Shown piece by piece: positions 1 to 6,298 of a stretch of 18,025 bases of DNA. The notes under the pieces were generated by a model. That model saw only the letters and a program-made list of their open reading frames with translations, searched no databases and was not told the DNA's origin. Origin of the DNA: DTKY01 sp037440765 (GTDB taxonomy: Bacteria > Acidobacteriota > Terriglobia > Bryobacterales > Bryobacteraceae); contig JBBITL010000083.1 of assembly GCA_037440765.1 (NCBI GenBank), positions 1 through 18,025 on the forward strand, in the 5' to 3' direction. The translations under genes were made by a program, and so were the position numbers. How positions within the stretch are numbered: the first letter of the stretch is position 1; each line of letters opens with the position of its first letter.

Positions 1-482
1 GGCTCCGGCGCCGGGTCCGGCGGCCGTGCCGGTGCAAGAGTCTCCTGCTGGCCCGGCACGGACGGCGGCGCCCAGGCGCGGTCCGGCCAGGCGCTGCCGG
101 GCGGCGGCAGAGCGGCCGCGCCGCGGGCAGGCGGTTCGCTGCCGGTCTCGACCACAGGCGGTTCGGCCGCGGCGGGCTCGGCGGGCGGCAGCCGGGGGAT
201 TTCCAGCGCAAACCGGGGCGGGGTCGAGACCGGCGCCTGCGGCGCCGGCAGAAAAGGCGGAGCAGCAGGCGCTGCGTGTTCCTCCCGTGGTGTCCGTTTT
301 TGGCGAGGTTCGGATTTGCCGTCCGGCGGCGGCGCGCCGTCAAACATGCAACTCCAGGCGTCCAGCCACCCCGGGTCGGGGCAGAGCGGCGTGTCCGGTA
401 CTCCGGCTCCGGGCTCCGCGCCCGCGAGGGCGGGCGCCGGTTCAGCCGGCACAGCGAACAGGTTCAGAGCCGCCGATGTCAC
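1..482 (-). CDS. Pro/Ala-rich protein, N-terminal part (possible FliK hook-length control protein)
   Basis: This is an open reading frame on the minus strand that starts inside the window and runs off the left edge, giving about 160 residues. I chose a GTG at 482 (beginning MTSAALNLFAVPAEP) because the frame looks protein-like from there on; an alternative ATG lies at 347 with GGAG four bases upstream. A TGA at 528-530 closes the frame further upstream. Codon third positions are mostly G or C, as in the neighbouring real genes, and the plus-strand reading of the same bases is implausibly Arg-rich. The protein is low in complexity, rich in Pro, Ala and Glu, with two Cys in a Trp-containing patch (near residues 35-46). 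No catalytic motif is visible. FliK proteins have such low-complexity N-terminal regions and are often encoded near rod and hook genes, so FliK is a reasonable guess, but the diagnostic C-terminal domain lies outside the window. No good Shine-Dalgarno precedes the GTG. Confidence 0.5.
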   Translation of the reverse strand, partial: MTSAALNLFAVPAEPAPALAGAEPGAGVPDTPLCPDPGWLDAWSCMFDGAPPPDGKSEPRQKRTPREEHAAPAAPPFLPAPQAPVSTPPRFALEIPRLPPAEPAAAEPPVVETGSEPPARGAAALPPPGSAWPDRAWAPPSVPGQQETLAPARPPDPAPE

Positions 483-559
483 GCCGTGGCGTATGCAGGT
501 GGAGCGCCAGGGCGGCGGCCCTCCGGCTCAACGGGTTAGCGGCTGGCGCGGCGTCAAGA

Positions 560-587
560 TCTTGGCAAAGCGCCGGGGGCGCCAAGA
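560..587. repeat. Inverted repeat TCTTGGC-N14-GCCAAGA
   Basis: A perfect 7-bp dyad (560-566 and 581-587) with a 14-base centre that itself contains GCGCC and GGCGC arms. It sits between two divergently transcribed genes, so it may be an operator or a leader hairpin. The role is inference only. Confidence 0.4.
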
Positions 588-619
588 GATTGACTGCCGC
601 CGGCGGCTTGCCTGTTCGG

Positions 620-648
620 TCTCATCGGCCGGCGGGCGCGCTTTTTCC
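620..648 (-). promoter_or_regulatory. Weak sigma-28-like promoter candidate
   Basis: On the minus strand GGAA, 15 bases, then GCCGATGA resembles the flagellar sigma-28 pattern (TAAA-N15-GCCGATAA). The -10 part matches seven of eight positions; the -35 part matches poorly. It would read toward the Pro-rich gene starting at 482, leaving a long leader of about 130 bases. Confidence 0.25.
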
Positions 649-699
649 TTCATTTAGACCGCTGGCCGGGTTCGGTCCGAGACGTGCTCATGGCCTCAC

Positions 700-705
700 A
701 GGAGG
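700..705 (+). promoter_or_regulatory. flgF ribosome binding site
   Basis: AGGAGG lies ten bases before the ATG at 716. It fixes the flgF start, although the frame stays open far upstream to position 26. Confidence 0.85.
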
Positions 706-715
706 ACCCGAATCC

Positions 716-1459
716 ATGGACGCACTGACCACCGCGGCCGCCAGCGGCATGAAGGCCCGCATGGAGTCGCTCGACATGCTGGCCAACAACCTGGCCAACG
801 TGGCGACGGCGGGCTACAAGGGCGACCGCGAATTTTACGGCCTGTACGCTTCGGCGGCGGCCCGGGATGCGGCATCTCTTCCGGGTTCACGGGCCACCGT
901 GCCGGTCATCGAGCGGCAGTGGACCGACTTCTCGCAGGGCACTTTGAACCCCACGGGCAACCCGCTGGATCTGGCGATCGCCGGCCGGGGGTTCTTCTCA
1001 ATTGACGGGCCGGGCGGCCGGCTCTACACCCGCAACGGCTCACTGCGCCTGTCGCCTGCCGGGGTGCTGGTGACGGCCGAGGGCTACGCGGTCAGGATGA
1101 CCGGCGGCGGCCAGTTCCAGACGTCGTCGGCGAGCCCCATTGTAATCGGTCCCGATGGCGCCGTGACCCAGAACGGGGTGGCCATGGGCCAACTGGAGGT
1201 GGTCGATTTCCAGGACCTGTCGGGGCTGGCAAAGCAGGGCGCCGGCTACTTTGTCGCCCCGGCGGGTTATGAGCCCTCGGCGGCAGCCGGGTTCCAGGTG
1301 CGGCAGGGACACCTGGAGGGGTCCAACGTCAGCCAGGCCGAGGGCGCCGTGCGGCTGATCAACGTGATCCGCCAGTTCGAGATGTTGCAGCGGGCCCTGG
1401 CGCTCGGCGGCGAGATGAACCGCCGCGCGGTGGAGGAAGTCGCGCGGGTGGGATCGTAA
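716..1459 (+). CDS. flgF: Flagellar basal-body rod protein FlgF
   Basis: FlgF is a proximal rod component, exported through the flagellar type III system and assembled in the periplasm. The 247-residue product starts with the amphipathic rod/hook helix and the flagellar basal-body signature (ANNLANVATAGYK, about residues 23-35). It continues with the middle segment NPLDLAIAGRGFF and ends with the conserved C-terminal helix (EGSNVSQAEGAVRLINVIRQF). The start at 716 is set by AGGAGG ten bases upstream; the frame remains open upstream only because the DNA is GC-rich, and that extension is Arg-rich and unlike a protein. Nineteen bases separate it from flgG, so the two are co-transcribed. I call it FlgF rather than FlgG because the next gene is the better FlgG and the order flgF-flgG is usual. 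Confidence 0.93.
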   Translation: MDALTTAAASGMKARMESLDMLANNLANVATAGYKGDREFYGLYASAAARDAASLPGSRATVPVIERQWTDFSQGTLNPTGNPLDLAIAGRGFFSIDGPGGRLYTRNGSLRLSPAGVLVTAEGYAVRMTGGGQFQTSSASPIVIGPDGAVTQNGVAMGQLEVVDFQDLSGLAKQGAGYFVAPAGYEPSAAAGFQVRQGHLEGSNVSQAEGAVRLINVIRQFEMLQRALALGGEMNRRAVEEVARVGS

Positions 1460-1478
1460 CGGGAGAGGTGACTGAGAA

Positions 1479-2270
1479 ATGATTCGAGCTTTATACAGCG
1501 CCGCCAGCGGGATGACGGCGCAGCAGTTGAACGTCGACAACATCGCCCACAACCTGGCCAACTCCAATACGGTGGGCTACAAGGCGCGGCGGGCGCAGTT
1601 TCAGGATCTGCTCTATCAGGACCTGGTGACGCCGGGGGCCTCGGCGGGCCAGCAGACGGTGGTGCCCACCGGATTGCAGCTCGGCCTGGGCACCCGCGCC
1701 GCCTCCAACGAGATCGTCTTCTCGCAGGGCAGTTACTCGGCCACCGGGAACCCTTTCGACATGGTGATCCAGGGGAGAGGTTTTTTCCAGGTGCGTCTGG
1801 CTTCCGGCGAGATCGGCTACACGCGCGGCGGATCCTTTCACCTGGACCGCGACGGCAACCTGGTCACCGGCGACGGCGACCCGCTGGAGCCCCAGGTCAC
1901 CATCCCGCCCGACGCCCAGGCGATCTCGGTCGCCCCGGACGGCACGGTGAGCTTCACGCAACCCGGCCAGACGGCGGCCCAACTGGCCGGGCAGATCCAG
2001 CTTGCCAACTTCCAGAACCCGGCGGGGCTGAACAGCATCGGCCGCAATCTATACCTGCCGACCGATGCCTCGGGCGACCCGACCATCGGCACGCCCGGCG
2101 GCCAGGAGGGCATCGGCAGCCTGCTTCAGGGCTACCTGGAGCAGTCCAACGTGAGCGTGGTCGAGGAGTTCGTCAACCTGATCGTGAGTCAGCGCGCCTA
2201 CGAGGCCAACTCCAAGGTCGTGAAGGCCGCCGACGACATGTACCAGCAGATCAACAACCTGACCCGATGA
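1479..2270 (+). CDS. flgG: Flagellar basal-body distal rod protein FlgG
   Basis: FlgG forms the distal rod, the drive shaft that passes through the P- and L-rings. The protein is 263 residues, the usual length. It begins MIRALYSAASGMTAQQ, followed by the rod signature with NIAHNLANSNTVGYK, the NPFDMVIQGRGFFQV segment in the middle, and the C-terminal EQSNVSVVEEFVNLIVSQRAYEANSK that is diagnostic for FlgG. A GGGAGAGG ribosome binding site lies about eleven bases before the ATG. Its TGA stop overlaps the flgA ATG (ATGA), indicating translational coupling. Confidence 0.97.
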   Translation: MIRALYSAASGMTAQQLNVDNIAHNLANSNTVGYKARRAQFQDLLYQDLVTPGASAGQQTVVPTGLQLGLGTRAASNEIVFSQGSYSATGNPFDMVIQGRGFFQVRLASGEIGYTRGGSFHLDRDGNLVTGDGDPLEPQVTIPPDAQAISVAPDGTVSFTQPGQTAAQLAGQIQLANFQNPAGLNSIGRNLYLPTDASGDPTIGTPGGQEGIGSLLQGYLEQSNVSVVEEFVNLIVSQRAYEANSKVVKAADDMYQQINNLTR

Positions 2271-3178
2271 TCGCCCAACTGCTACTGGCGTTCGCCCCAA
2301 CGGGCTGCATCGCGGTCGAGGGCGAACGGGTGCTGGCGCGCGACCTGGCGGCGGCCGAGGCGGCTTTCGCCGGGGTGCCTCCGGAGACTGCCTTCGGATG
2401 GGCGCCGGCGCCCGGGGCTCGCCGGTTGCTTCAGGGGGCCGACCTCATCCGGCGGGCCGCCCCCCACCAGCTGAATCTCGCCGCCGGAGCGTCCTTCTGT
2501 GTTGTCCGTCCCCTGGAGCCACTGAGCCGCGAGCGGCTGCTGGCGGCGATGCGGGCCTCGATTCCGCAGGCGGAGGCCCGCATCGAAGTGGTCGAGTTCA
2601 GCGGGTTTCTGGTGCCGCCGGGCGAGCTGGAGTTTCCCGCCGGCGGACTCAGCCGGCCGCCGGCGCGCGATCCGGGCCGGCCTGTCCTGTGGCGGGGCCA
2701 TGTGCGTTACGGGGAGCGCCGCCGGCTCCCGGTCTGGGCCAGGGTGAGGATAGCGATTCCGGCGACGTTCGTTGCCGCCGGCAGCGCCATGCGCGCCGGG
2801 GAGGTGGTGGAGGCGGGCCGGTTGCGGCTCCAGTCGGCAGAGGTTTTCCCCTTTGCGGAGCCGGTGGCCTCCTTGATCGAGCAGGCGGCCGGAAGGCGGC
2901 TGCGTGGCGCGGTAGCAGCCGGGGCGCCGATCCCCCTGCGCCTGCTTGAAGCGCCGCCCGAGGTGGGCCGCGGCGAACTGGTGCGGGTTCAGTCCTCAAG
3001 CGGCGGCGCCACGGTGGCGATCACGGCGCGCGCCGAGTCGTCCGGCTCGACCGGTGACACGGTGGTGGTGCGGAATCCTGAAAGCGGCAAGCGGTTCCGG
3101 GCGCGCGTGGAGGGAAAAGGAGCGGTGTCGGTCGAGGACGCCGCGGGAGCAGGATCATGGATACGTGGCAGAGACTGA
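2267..3178 (+). CDS. flgA: Flagellar P-ring assembly chaperone FlgA
   Basis: FlgA is a periplasmic chaperone needed for FlgI to polymerise into the P-ring. The product has 303 residues, longer than the compact enterobacterial form. The C-terminal half (about 165-290) carries the SAF/FlgA pattern: RAGEVVEAGRLRL, then RRLRGAVAAGAPIPLRLL, a GELVRVQ strand and a final beta segment. The N-terminal half holds an FlgA-like beta domain (CIAVEGERVLARDLA). The export signal is poor: MIAQLLLAFAPTGCIA is short and lacks the usual positive charge, and no better upstream start exists in this frame. It overlaps flgG by four bases and flgH by 22 bases. Confidence 0.88.
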   Translation: MIAQLLLAFAPTGCIAVEGERVLARDLAAAEAAFAGVPPETAFGWAPAPGARRLLQGADLIRRAAPHQLNLAAGASFCVVRPLEPLSRERLLAAMRASIPQAEARIEVVEFSGFLVPPGELEFPAGGLSRPPARDPGRPVLWRGHVRYGERRRLPVWARVRIAIPATFVAAGSAMRAGEVVEAGRLRLQSAEVFPFAEPVASLIEQAAGRRLRGAVAAGAPIPLRLLEAPPEVGRGELVRVQSSSGGATVAITARAESSGSTGDTVVVRNPESGKRFRARVEGKGAVSVEDAAGAGSWIRGRD

Positions 3179-3855
3179 CACTGCTGGCGGCGCTGGTGCT
3201 GGCCGCCGCCGGGCAGGCGCCGGCGGCCGAAAAGAAGCCGCGGCCCCCTGCCTCCCCCCTGGATGCGTACGTGGCGGAGGCGGCCGCGCGGCCCCCCGAC
3301 CCCGGCAGCGCCTCGCCGGGAAGTATCTGGACTCCGGCCGGCCGGCTGGCCGGGCTGGGCAGGGACCCCCGGGCGGCTCATGTGGACGACGTAGTGACGG
3401 TGCTGGTCGTAGAGCGCGCCTCGGCCGCGGCCAGGGGCACGACCAAGTCGGCGCGCGCTTCGAGCACCGGCAGTTCGGCCGGCCCGCTGGCCGGAATCAC
3501 GCGCCCGGAGCTTTCAGCCCTGGCCGCGCTGTCAGGCAGCCAGCAACTGGCCGGCGAGGGCGCCACCAGCCGCGAGAGCGTGCTGTCGACGACGCTCACC
3601 GCGCGCGTGACGCGGGTGCTTCCCAACGGCTCGCTGCTGGTGGAGGGGTCCAAGACGGTGCAGGTGAATTCCGAGCAGCAGACGGTGACTGTGCGCGGCG
3701 TGGCGCGGCCGGCCGACCTGACGCCGGGCAATCTGATCCGCTCGGACCGGCTGGCGAACCTGGAGGTGCGCATCAACGGCAAGGGCGTGGTGGGCGACGC
3801 CGTGCGGCGCCCGTTCTTCCTGTACCGGGTGCTGCTGGGGCTGCTGCCTTTCTGA
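3157..3855 (+). CDS. flgH: Flagellar L-ring protein FlgH (no lipobox cysteine)
   Basis: FlgH forms the L-ring, the outer-membrane bushing around the rod. The 232-residue product has the family pattern: SIWTPAGRLAGLGRDPRA near the mature N-terminus, HVDDVVTVLVVERASA, then VTRVLPNGSLLVEGSKTVQVNSE and the closing VRPADLTPGN-like and NLEVRINGKGVVGDA segments. It starts with a hydrophobic signal peptide (about residues 7-23) ending in an APAA site. Unlike the classical enterobacterial lipoprotein FlgH, the whole protein contains no cysteine, so it cannot be lipidated and is presumably cut by signal peptidase I. The start is supported by GGAGCAGG just upstream, inside flgA, whose end it overlaps by 22 bases. 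A 148-bp gap with a large palindrome separates it from flgI. Confidence 0.94.
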   Translation: MDTWQRLTLLAALVLAAAGQAPAAEKKPRPPASPLDAYVAEAAARPPDPGSASPGSIWTPAGRLAGLGRDPRAAHVDDVVTVLVVERASAAARGTTKSARASSTGSSAGPLAGITRPELSALAALSGSQQLAGEGATSRESVLSTTLTARVTRVLPNGSLLVEGSKTVQVNSEQQTVTVRGVARPADLTPGNLIRSDRLANLEVRINGKGVVGDAVRRPFFLYRVLLGLLPF

Positions 3856-3889
3856 TGTCCCCAGTCAGGAGTCCGCTGGACAAACGCGC

Positions 3890-3958
3890 CCGCTTGCTGA
3901 CGCGCGCGGTTCTGTGCTCTCGAGGCGTTGCACGGAACCGCGACCGTGAGGGAACGGG
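3890..3958. repeat. Long imperfect palindrome (REP-like or hairpin element) between flgH and flgI
   Basis: The core is a 13-bp stem, CGCGGTTCTGTGC (3905-3917) facing GCACGGAACCGCG (3930-3942), with one T-G wobble and a 12-base loop. Outer arms (3890-3904 and 3943-3958) pair imperfectly, about ten of fifteen positions. No T-run follows, so it does not look like a simple intrinsic terminator. It is the only large gap inside an otherwise packed operon. It may be a dispersed palindromic element, an attenuator or an RNA-processing site. Confidence 0.6.
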
Positions 3959-3992
3959 CTTGCAGTCCTGCGGGCTTCTGGCTCAGGACACT

Positions 3993-4003
3993 AAGGAGGA
4001 GGA
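3993..4003 (+). promoter_or_regulatory. flgI ribosome binding site with two possible starts
   Basis: AAGGAGGAGGA precedes the ATG at 4004 with only four bases between AGGAGG and the start. A second in-frame ATG at 4013 lies nine bases after GGAGGA and also gives a cleaner signal peptide. Either start is possible. Confidence 0.6.
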
Positions 4004-5110
4004 ATGGGGAAGATGTTTCTGCGGCTGGCGGCGCTCGGGCTCTGCGCGGCGCTGACGGGCGGACAATCCGCCGTGCGCCTGAAGGAACTGGCGGCGCTCG
4101 AAGGGGTGCGCGACAACCAGTTGATCGGCTACGGCCTGGTGGTCGGGCTGGCGGGCACCGGCGACCGGCGACAGACTGTTTTCTCGGCGCAGACTCTGAC
4201 CAACCTGCTCGAGAAGATGGGGGTCAGCGTGTCACCGGCCGCCATCCGAGTCAACAACACGGCCGCGGTCATCGTTACCGGCACATTGCCGCCGTTCGCG
4301 CAACCCGGCACGCGCATTGACGCCACTGCCGCGGCCATCGGCGACGCCTCCAATCTCCAGGGCGGGCTGCTGCTGCTCACCAGCTTGATGGGCGCCGACG
4401 GCCAGACCTACGCCGTGGCCCAGGGCGCGGTGGTGACGGGTGGATTCGTGGCCGGACGCGGCGGCAACAGCCAGACCGTGAACCACCCCACGGTGGGGCG
4501 AGTGCCTGCGGGCGCCATCGTCGAGCGGGCCTCTCCCTCGGTCCCCCCCGCCGGCCAGATCCGGCTCCAGTTGCGGCGGGCGGATTTCTCCACCGCCGCC
4601 CGCATCGCCGAGGCCGTGAACAGGAGATTCGCCGCCCCGGGCAAGCCCGTGGCCAGGGCCGAGAATTCAGCCCTGGTGAGCGTGGCCGTTCCGGACGAAT
4701 ACGCCGCGCGCGCCACGGACTTCGTGGCCGCGCTGGAATCGCTCACGGTCGCCTCCGACCGGCCCGCGCGCGTGGTGGTCAACGAACGCACCGGCACCAT
4801 CGTCCTGGGCAAGGAGGTGCGGATCACGCCGGTGGCCGTGATGCACGGCAACCTGACGGTGGAGATCCAGACCAGCTTCGCGGTGAGCCAGCCCGCACCG
4901 TTCAGCCCGGGGTCGACCGAAGTGGTGCCGCAGGTGGGCGTGGGGATCAAGGAAGAGAAAACCCGCAACCTGGTTCTCAAGGAAGGAGCGACCGTGGAAG
5001 AACTGGTTCGCGCGCTGGCCGCGATCGGCAGCACGCCGCGCGACGTGATCGCGATACTCCAGAGCCTGGCGGGCGCCGGCGCGCTGGAAGCCGAACTGGA
5101 GGTGATCTGA
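4004..5110 (+). CDS. flgI: Flagellar P-ring protein FlgI
   Basis: FlgI polymerises into the periplasmic P-ring around the rod with help from FlgA. The 368-residue length is typical. After a signal peptide (cleaved about after GGQSA) comes the hallmark VRLKELAALEGVRDNQLIGYGLVVGLAGTGD, then NNTAAVIVTGTLPPFAQPGTRID, the GGLLLLTSLMGADGQTYAVAQG block and the C-terminal VNERTGTIVLGKEVRI followed by VEELVRALAAIG. The mature protein has no cysteine, whereas the E. coli protein depends on a disulfide. The start may be 4004 or 4013. Its TGA ends one base before the flgJ ATG, so the two are coupled. Confidence 0.97.
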   Translation: MGKMFLRLAALGLCAALTGGQSAVRLKELAALEGVRDNQLIGYGLVVGLAGTGDRRQTVFSAQTLTNLLEKMGVSVSPAAIRVNNTAAVIVTGTLPPFAQPGTRIDATAAAIGDASNLQGGLLLLTSLMGADGQTYAVAQGAVVTGGFVAGRGGNSQTVNHPTVGRVPAGAIVERASPSVPPAGQIRLQLRRADFSTAARIAEAVNRRFAAPGKPVARAENSALVSVAVPDEYAARATDFVAALESLTVASDRPARVVVNERTGTIVLGKEVRITPVAVMHGNLTVEIQTSFAVSQPAPFSPGSTEVVPQVGVGIKEEKTRNLVLKEGATVEELVRALAAIGSTPRDVIAILQSLAGAGALEAELEVI

Positions 5111-5111
5111 T

Positions 5112-5399
5112 ATGCCGGCGGTGGACCCTGTGGCGGCGCTGAACGCGCCTGCGGCGCTACAGCCGCGCCCCAAGGACGACCCGGCGCGGGTTGAAGACGC
5201 CGCCCGCCAGTTTGAGGCGCTGCTCATAGCGCAGTTGCTGAGAGCCGCGCGGGCGGACTCGGAGGGCTGGTTCGGGGCGGGAGACGGTGCGACGGCATCA
5301 TCGGTGACGGCGCTGGCCGAGCAGCAGTTGGCCGGCGCGCTGGCGGCCGGGGGCGGCCTGGGCCTGGCGGCCATGGCCGTGTCGGGGCTGAAGAAATGA
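5112..5399 (+). CDS. flgJ: Rod-binding protein, FlgJ N-terminal domain only
   Basis: In gammaproteobacteria FlgJ is a bifunctional rod scaffold and peptidoglycan hydrolase. This 95-residue product has only the rod-binding domain: VEDAARQFEALLIAQLLRAAR (about 27-47) matches the family pattern, followed by a short helical tail. No muramidase domain follows; the gene ends and the next gene is on the opposite strand. Single-domain FlgJ is known in many non-enterobacterial flagellar systems. A GGAGG within the end of flgI serves as ribosome binding site, with a one-base gap between genes. The hydrolase job may fall to the SLT enzyme at 6285-6965. Confidence 0.85.
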   Translation: MPAVDPVAALNAPAALQPRPKDDPARVEDAARQFEALLIAQLLRAARADSEGWFGAGDGATASSVTALAEQQLAGALAAGGGLGLAAMAVSGLKK

Positions 5400-5404
5400 C
5401 CGGC

Positions 5405-5427
5405 GGCTGGCGCTCACGCGCTCCAGC
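5405..5427. terminator. Possible bidirectional hairpin between flgJ and fliS
   Basis: GCTGGCGC, loop TCAC, then GCG-CT-CCAGC forms an 8-bp stem with a two-base bulge. It sits in the 14-base gap between two convergent genes and overlaps the end of fliS. There is no T-run, so a terminator role is tentative. Confidence 0.3.
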
Positions 5428-5875
5428 TCTGGCAGGCATACTCGGCAATGCCGGCCGGCCGGTTTTCGGCGTAGGGCTGCGCAGCGGCCGGAGCGGCCTG
5501 GGCCGGCCGCTCGGGTTTGATCTGCTGCCAGGCTTCCGACAATGTGCTCAGTAATCCCAGGACCTCGTTCAGCGGCTCGGCCCGCTGGTGGTAGTTGGCG
5601 TCGACCAGTCTGCCTTGCATGTAGTCATAGAGGCCGGCCAGCCGGCGGCTCATTTCACCGCCCGCCTGGTGATCGAGGGAGGCGCTCAACTCGGCGATGG
5701 CCTGCGAAGCCACCGAGATGGACCTGGCGCGGGCGGCGACATCGCTTCGCTCCAGGTGGCCGCGCGTTTCACGGACTCTCTCTATGGCGACCCGGTAGAG
5801 GATCCGAACCAGCTCGACCGGATCGGCCGTCAGTACTCTTGCTTCCAGGTACGCGTCGTGAGCGCTCGTCGCCAT
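5414..5875 (-). CDS. fliS: Flagellin export chaperone FliS
   Basis: FliS is a small helical cytoplasmic chaperone that keeps flagellin from polymerising before export. The 153-residue product opens with DAYLEARVLTADPVELVRILY, the family's N-terminal pattern, and continues with the four-helix region (AIAELSASLDHQAGGEMSRR, then LAGLYDYMQGRLVDANY). The last thirty residues form an Ala/Pro-rich tail ending in CQSWSA that typical FliS proteins of about 130 residues lack. AAGGAGG lies seven bases before the ATG at 5875. It lies 62 bases downstream of flaG on the same strand. The filament cap gene fliD, which often lies between them or beside them, is absent. Confidence 0.93.
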   Translation of the reverse strand: MATSAHDAYLEARVLTADPVELVRILYRVAIERVRETRGHLERSDVAARARSISVASQAIAELSASLDHQAGGEMSRRLAGLYDYMQGRLVDANYHQRAEPLNEVLGLLSTLSEAWQQIKPERPAQAAPAAAQPYAENRPAGIAEYACQSWSA

Positions 5876-5937
5876 CTTGCTGCCTCCTTAAGAAGCTCAT
5901 CGACGGGGCCCGGCGTTTGTGTCAACTTCGGCGTCGT

Positions 5938-6219
5938 TCAGGATCTCTGGTCGAGGTCCTGCGCCATCATGAGTACGTATTCCGGGGGGATCTGCCGTAT
6001 CACGTCCTTGGTTTCTTTGTCCACCAGCCGTATCACCGGCCGTTGCGTCATGCGGTCCATCAGAAACGTCAGCTCGCTGTCGGAGCCGAACATTTCGGTA
6101 GCGTTGATGGCCTTGACTGCCTGGACAATTTCCCGGTTTTCGGCGGCCCGTTGCGTGTCGACGGGCGCGATGGGCGCCGCCGAAGCGGGCCCTGGCCTCT
6201 GCGTTGGTGTGATGTCCAT
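5938..6219 (-). CDS. flaG: FlaG family protein
   Basis: FlaG proteins are small cytoplasmic or secreted flagellar proteins encoded near fliD and fliS and linked in some bacteria to filament length. This 93-residue product has the family architecture: a disordered Pro/Ala-rich start, a helical segment (EIVQAVKAINATEM) and the conserved C-terminal beta part with the signature VIRLVDKETKDVIRQIPPEY followed by VLMMAQDL. AGGAG lies six bases before the ATG at 6219. It leads a two-gene unit with fliS. A sigma-28-like element lies about 50 bases upstream (6270-6297), which would suit a late flagellar gene. The biochemical role of the family is not well established. Confidence 0.85.
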   Translation of the reverse strand: MDITPTQRPGPASAAPIAPVDTQRAAENREIVQAVKAINATEMFGSDSELTFLMDRMTQRPVIRLVDKETKDVIRQIPPEYVLMMAQDLDQRS

Positions 6220-6269
6220 GACTGACTCCTGCGGGCGGCCGGCCGCTCCGGTATACCCGCCCTCGTCAA

Positions 6270-6298
6270 TCTCATCGGTTGCTGATGCCCGGATTCCA
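6270..6298 (-). promoter_or_regulatory. Sigma-28-like promoter candidate for flaG-fliS
   Basis: On the minus strand TGGA, 15 bases, then ACCGATGA (or GGAA with a 14-base spacer) resembles TAAA-N15-GCCGATAA. The -10 part CCGATGAGA is shared with the element at 620-629. The expected start of transcription is about 40 bases before the flaG ATG, a suitable distance. The -35 part is poor. Confidence 0.3.

Larger units (their letters stand above)
483..715. other. Divergent intergenic region upstream of flgF
   Basis: These 233 bases separate the minus-strand Pro-rich gene from flgF. They hold a 7-bp dyad (560-587), a weak sigma-28-like element reading leftward (620-648) and the flgF ribosome binding site (700-705). 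A 41-codon minus-strand frame (528-653) is Arg-rich and lacks a ribosome binding site, so I do not call it a gene. No convincing sigma-70 promoter for flgF is visible. Confidence 0.6.

Noticed and set aside
528..653. 41-codon minus-strand frame starting MKEKARPPADE
   Set aside because: No ribosome binding site, Arg-rich composition and no recognisable pattern; it is in frame with the Pro-rich gene but ends at a TGA before it.
622..657. TAAA plus GCCGATGA as a full sigma-28 promoter
   Set aside because: The TAAA lies 23 bases from the -10 part instead of 15, so the better -35 match is wrongly spaced; only the weak GGAA version is kept as a candidate.
26..715. Upstream extension of the flgF frame to an ATG at 26
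   Set aside because: The added 230 residues are Arg/Pro/Ala-rich and resemble no rod protein, while AGGAGG before 716 and the FlgF N-terminal signature fix the start there. The extension is antisense to the likely minus-strand gene at 1-482.
2946..4055. 369-residue plus-strand frame across flgA, flgH and flgI
   Set aside because: Out-of-frame shadow, extremely Arg/Gly-rich, covering three well-supported genes.
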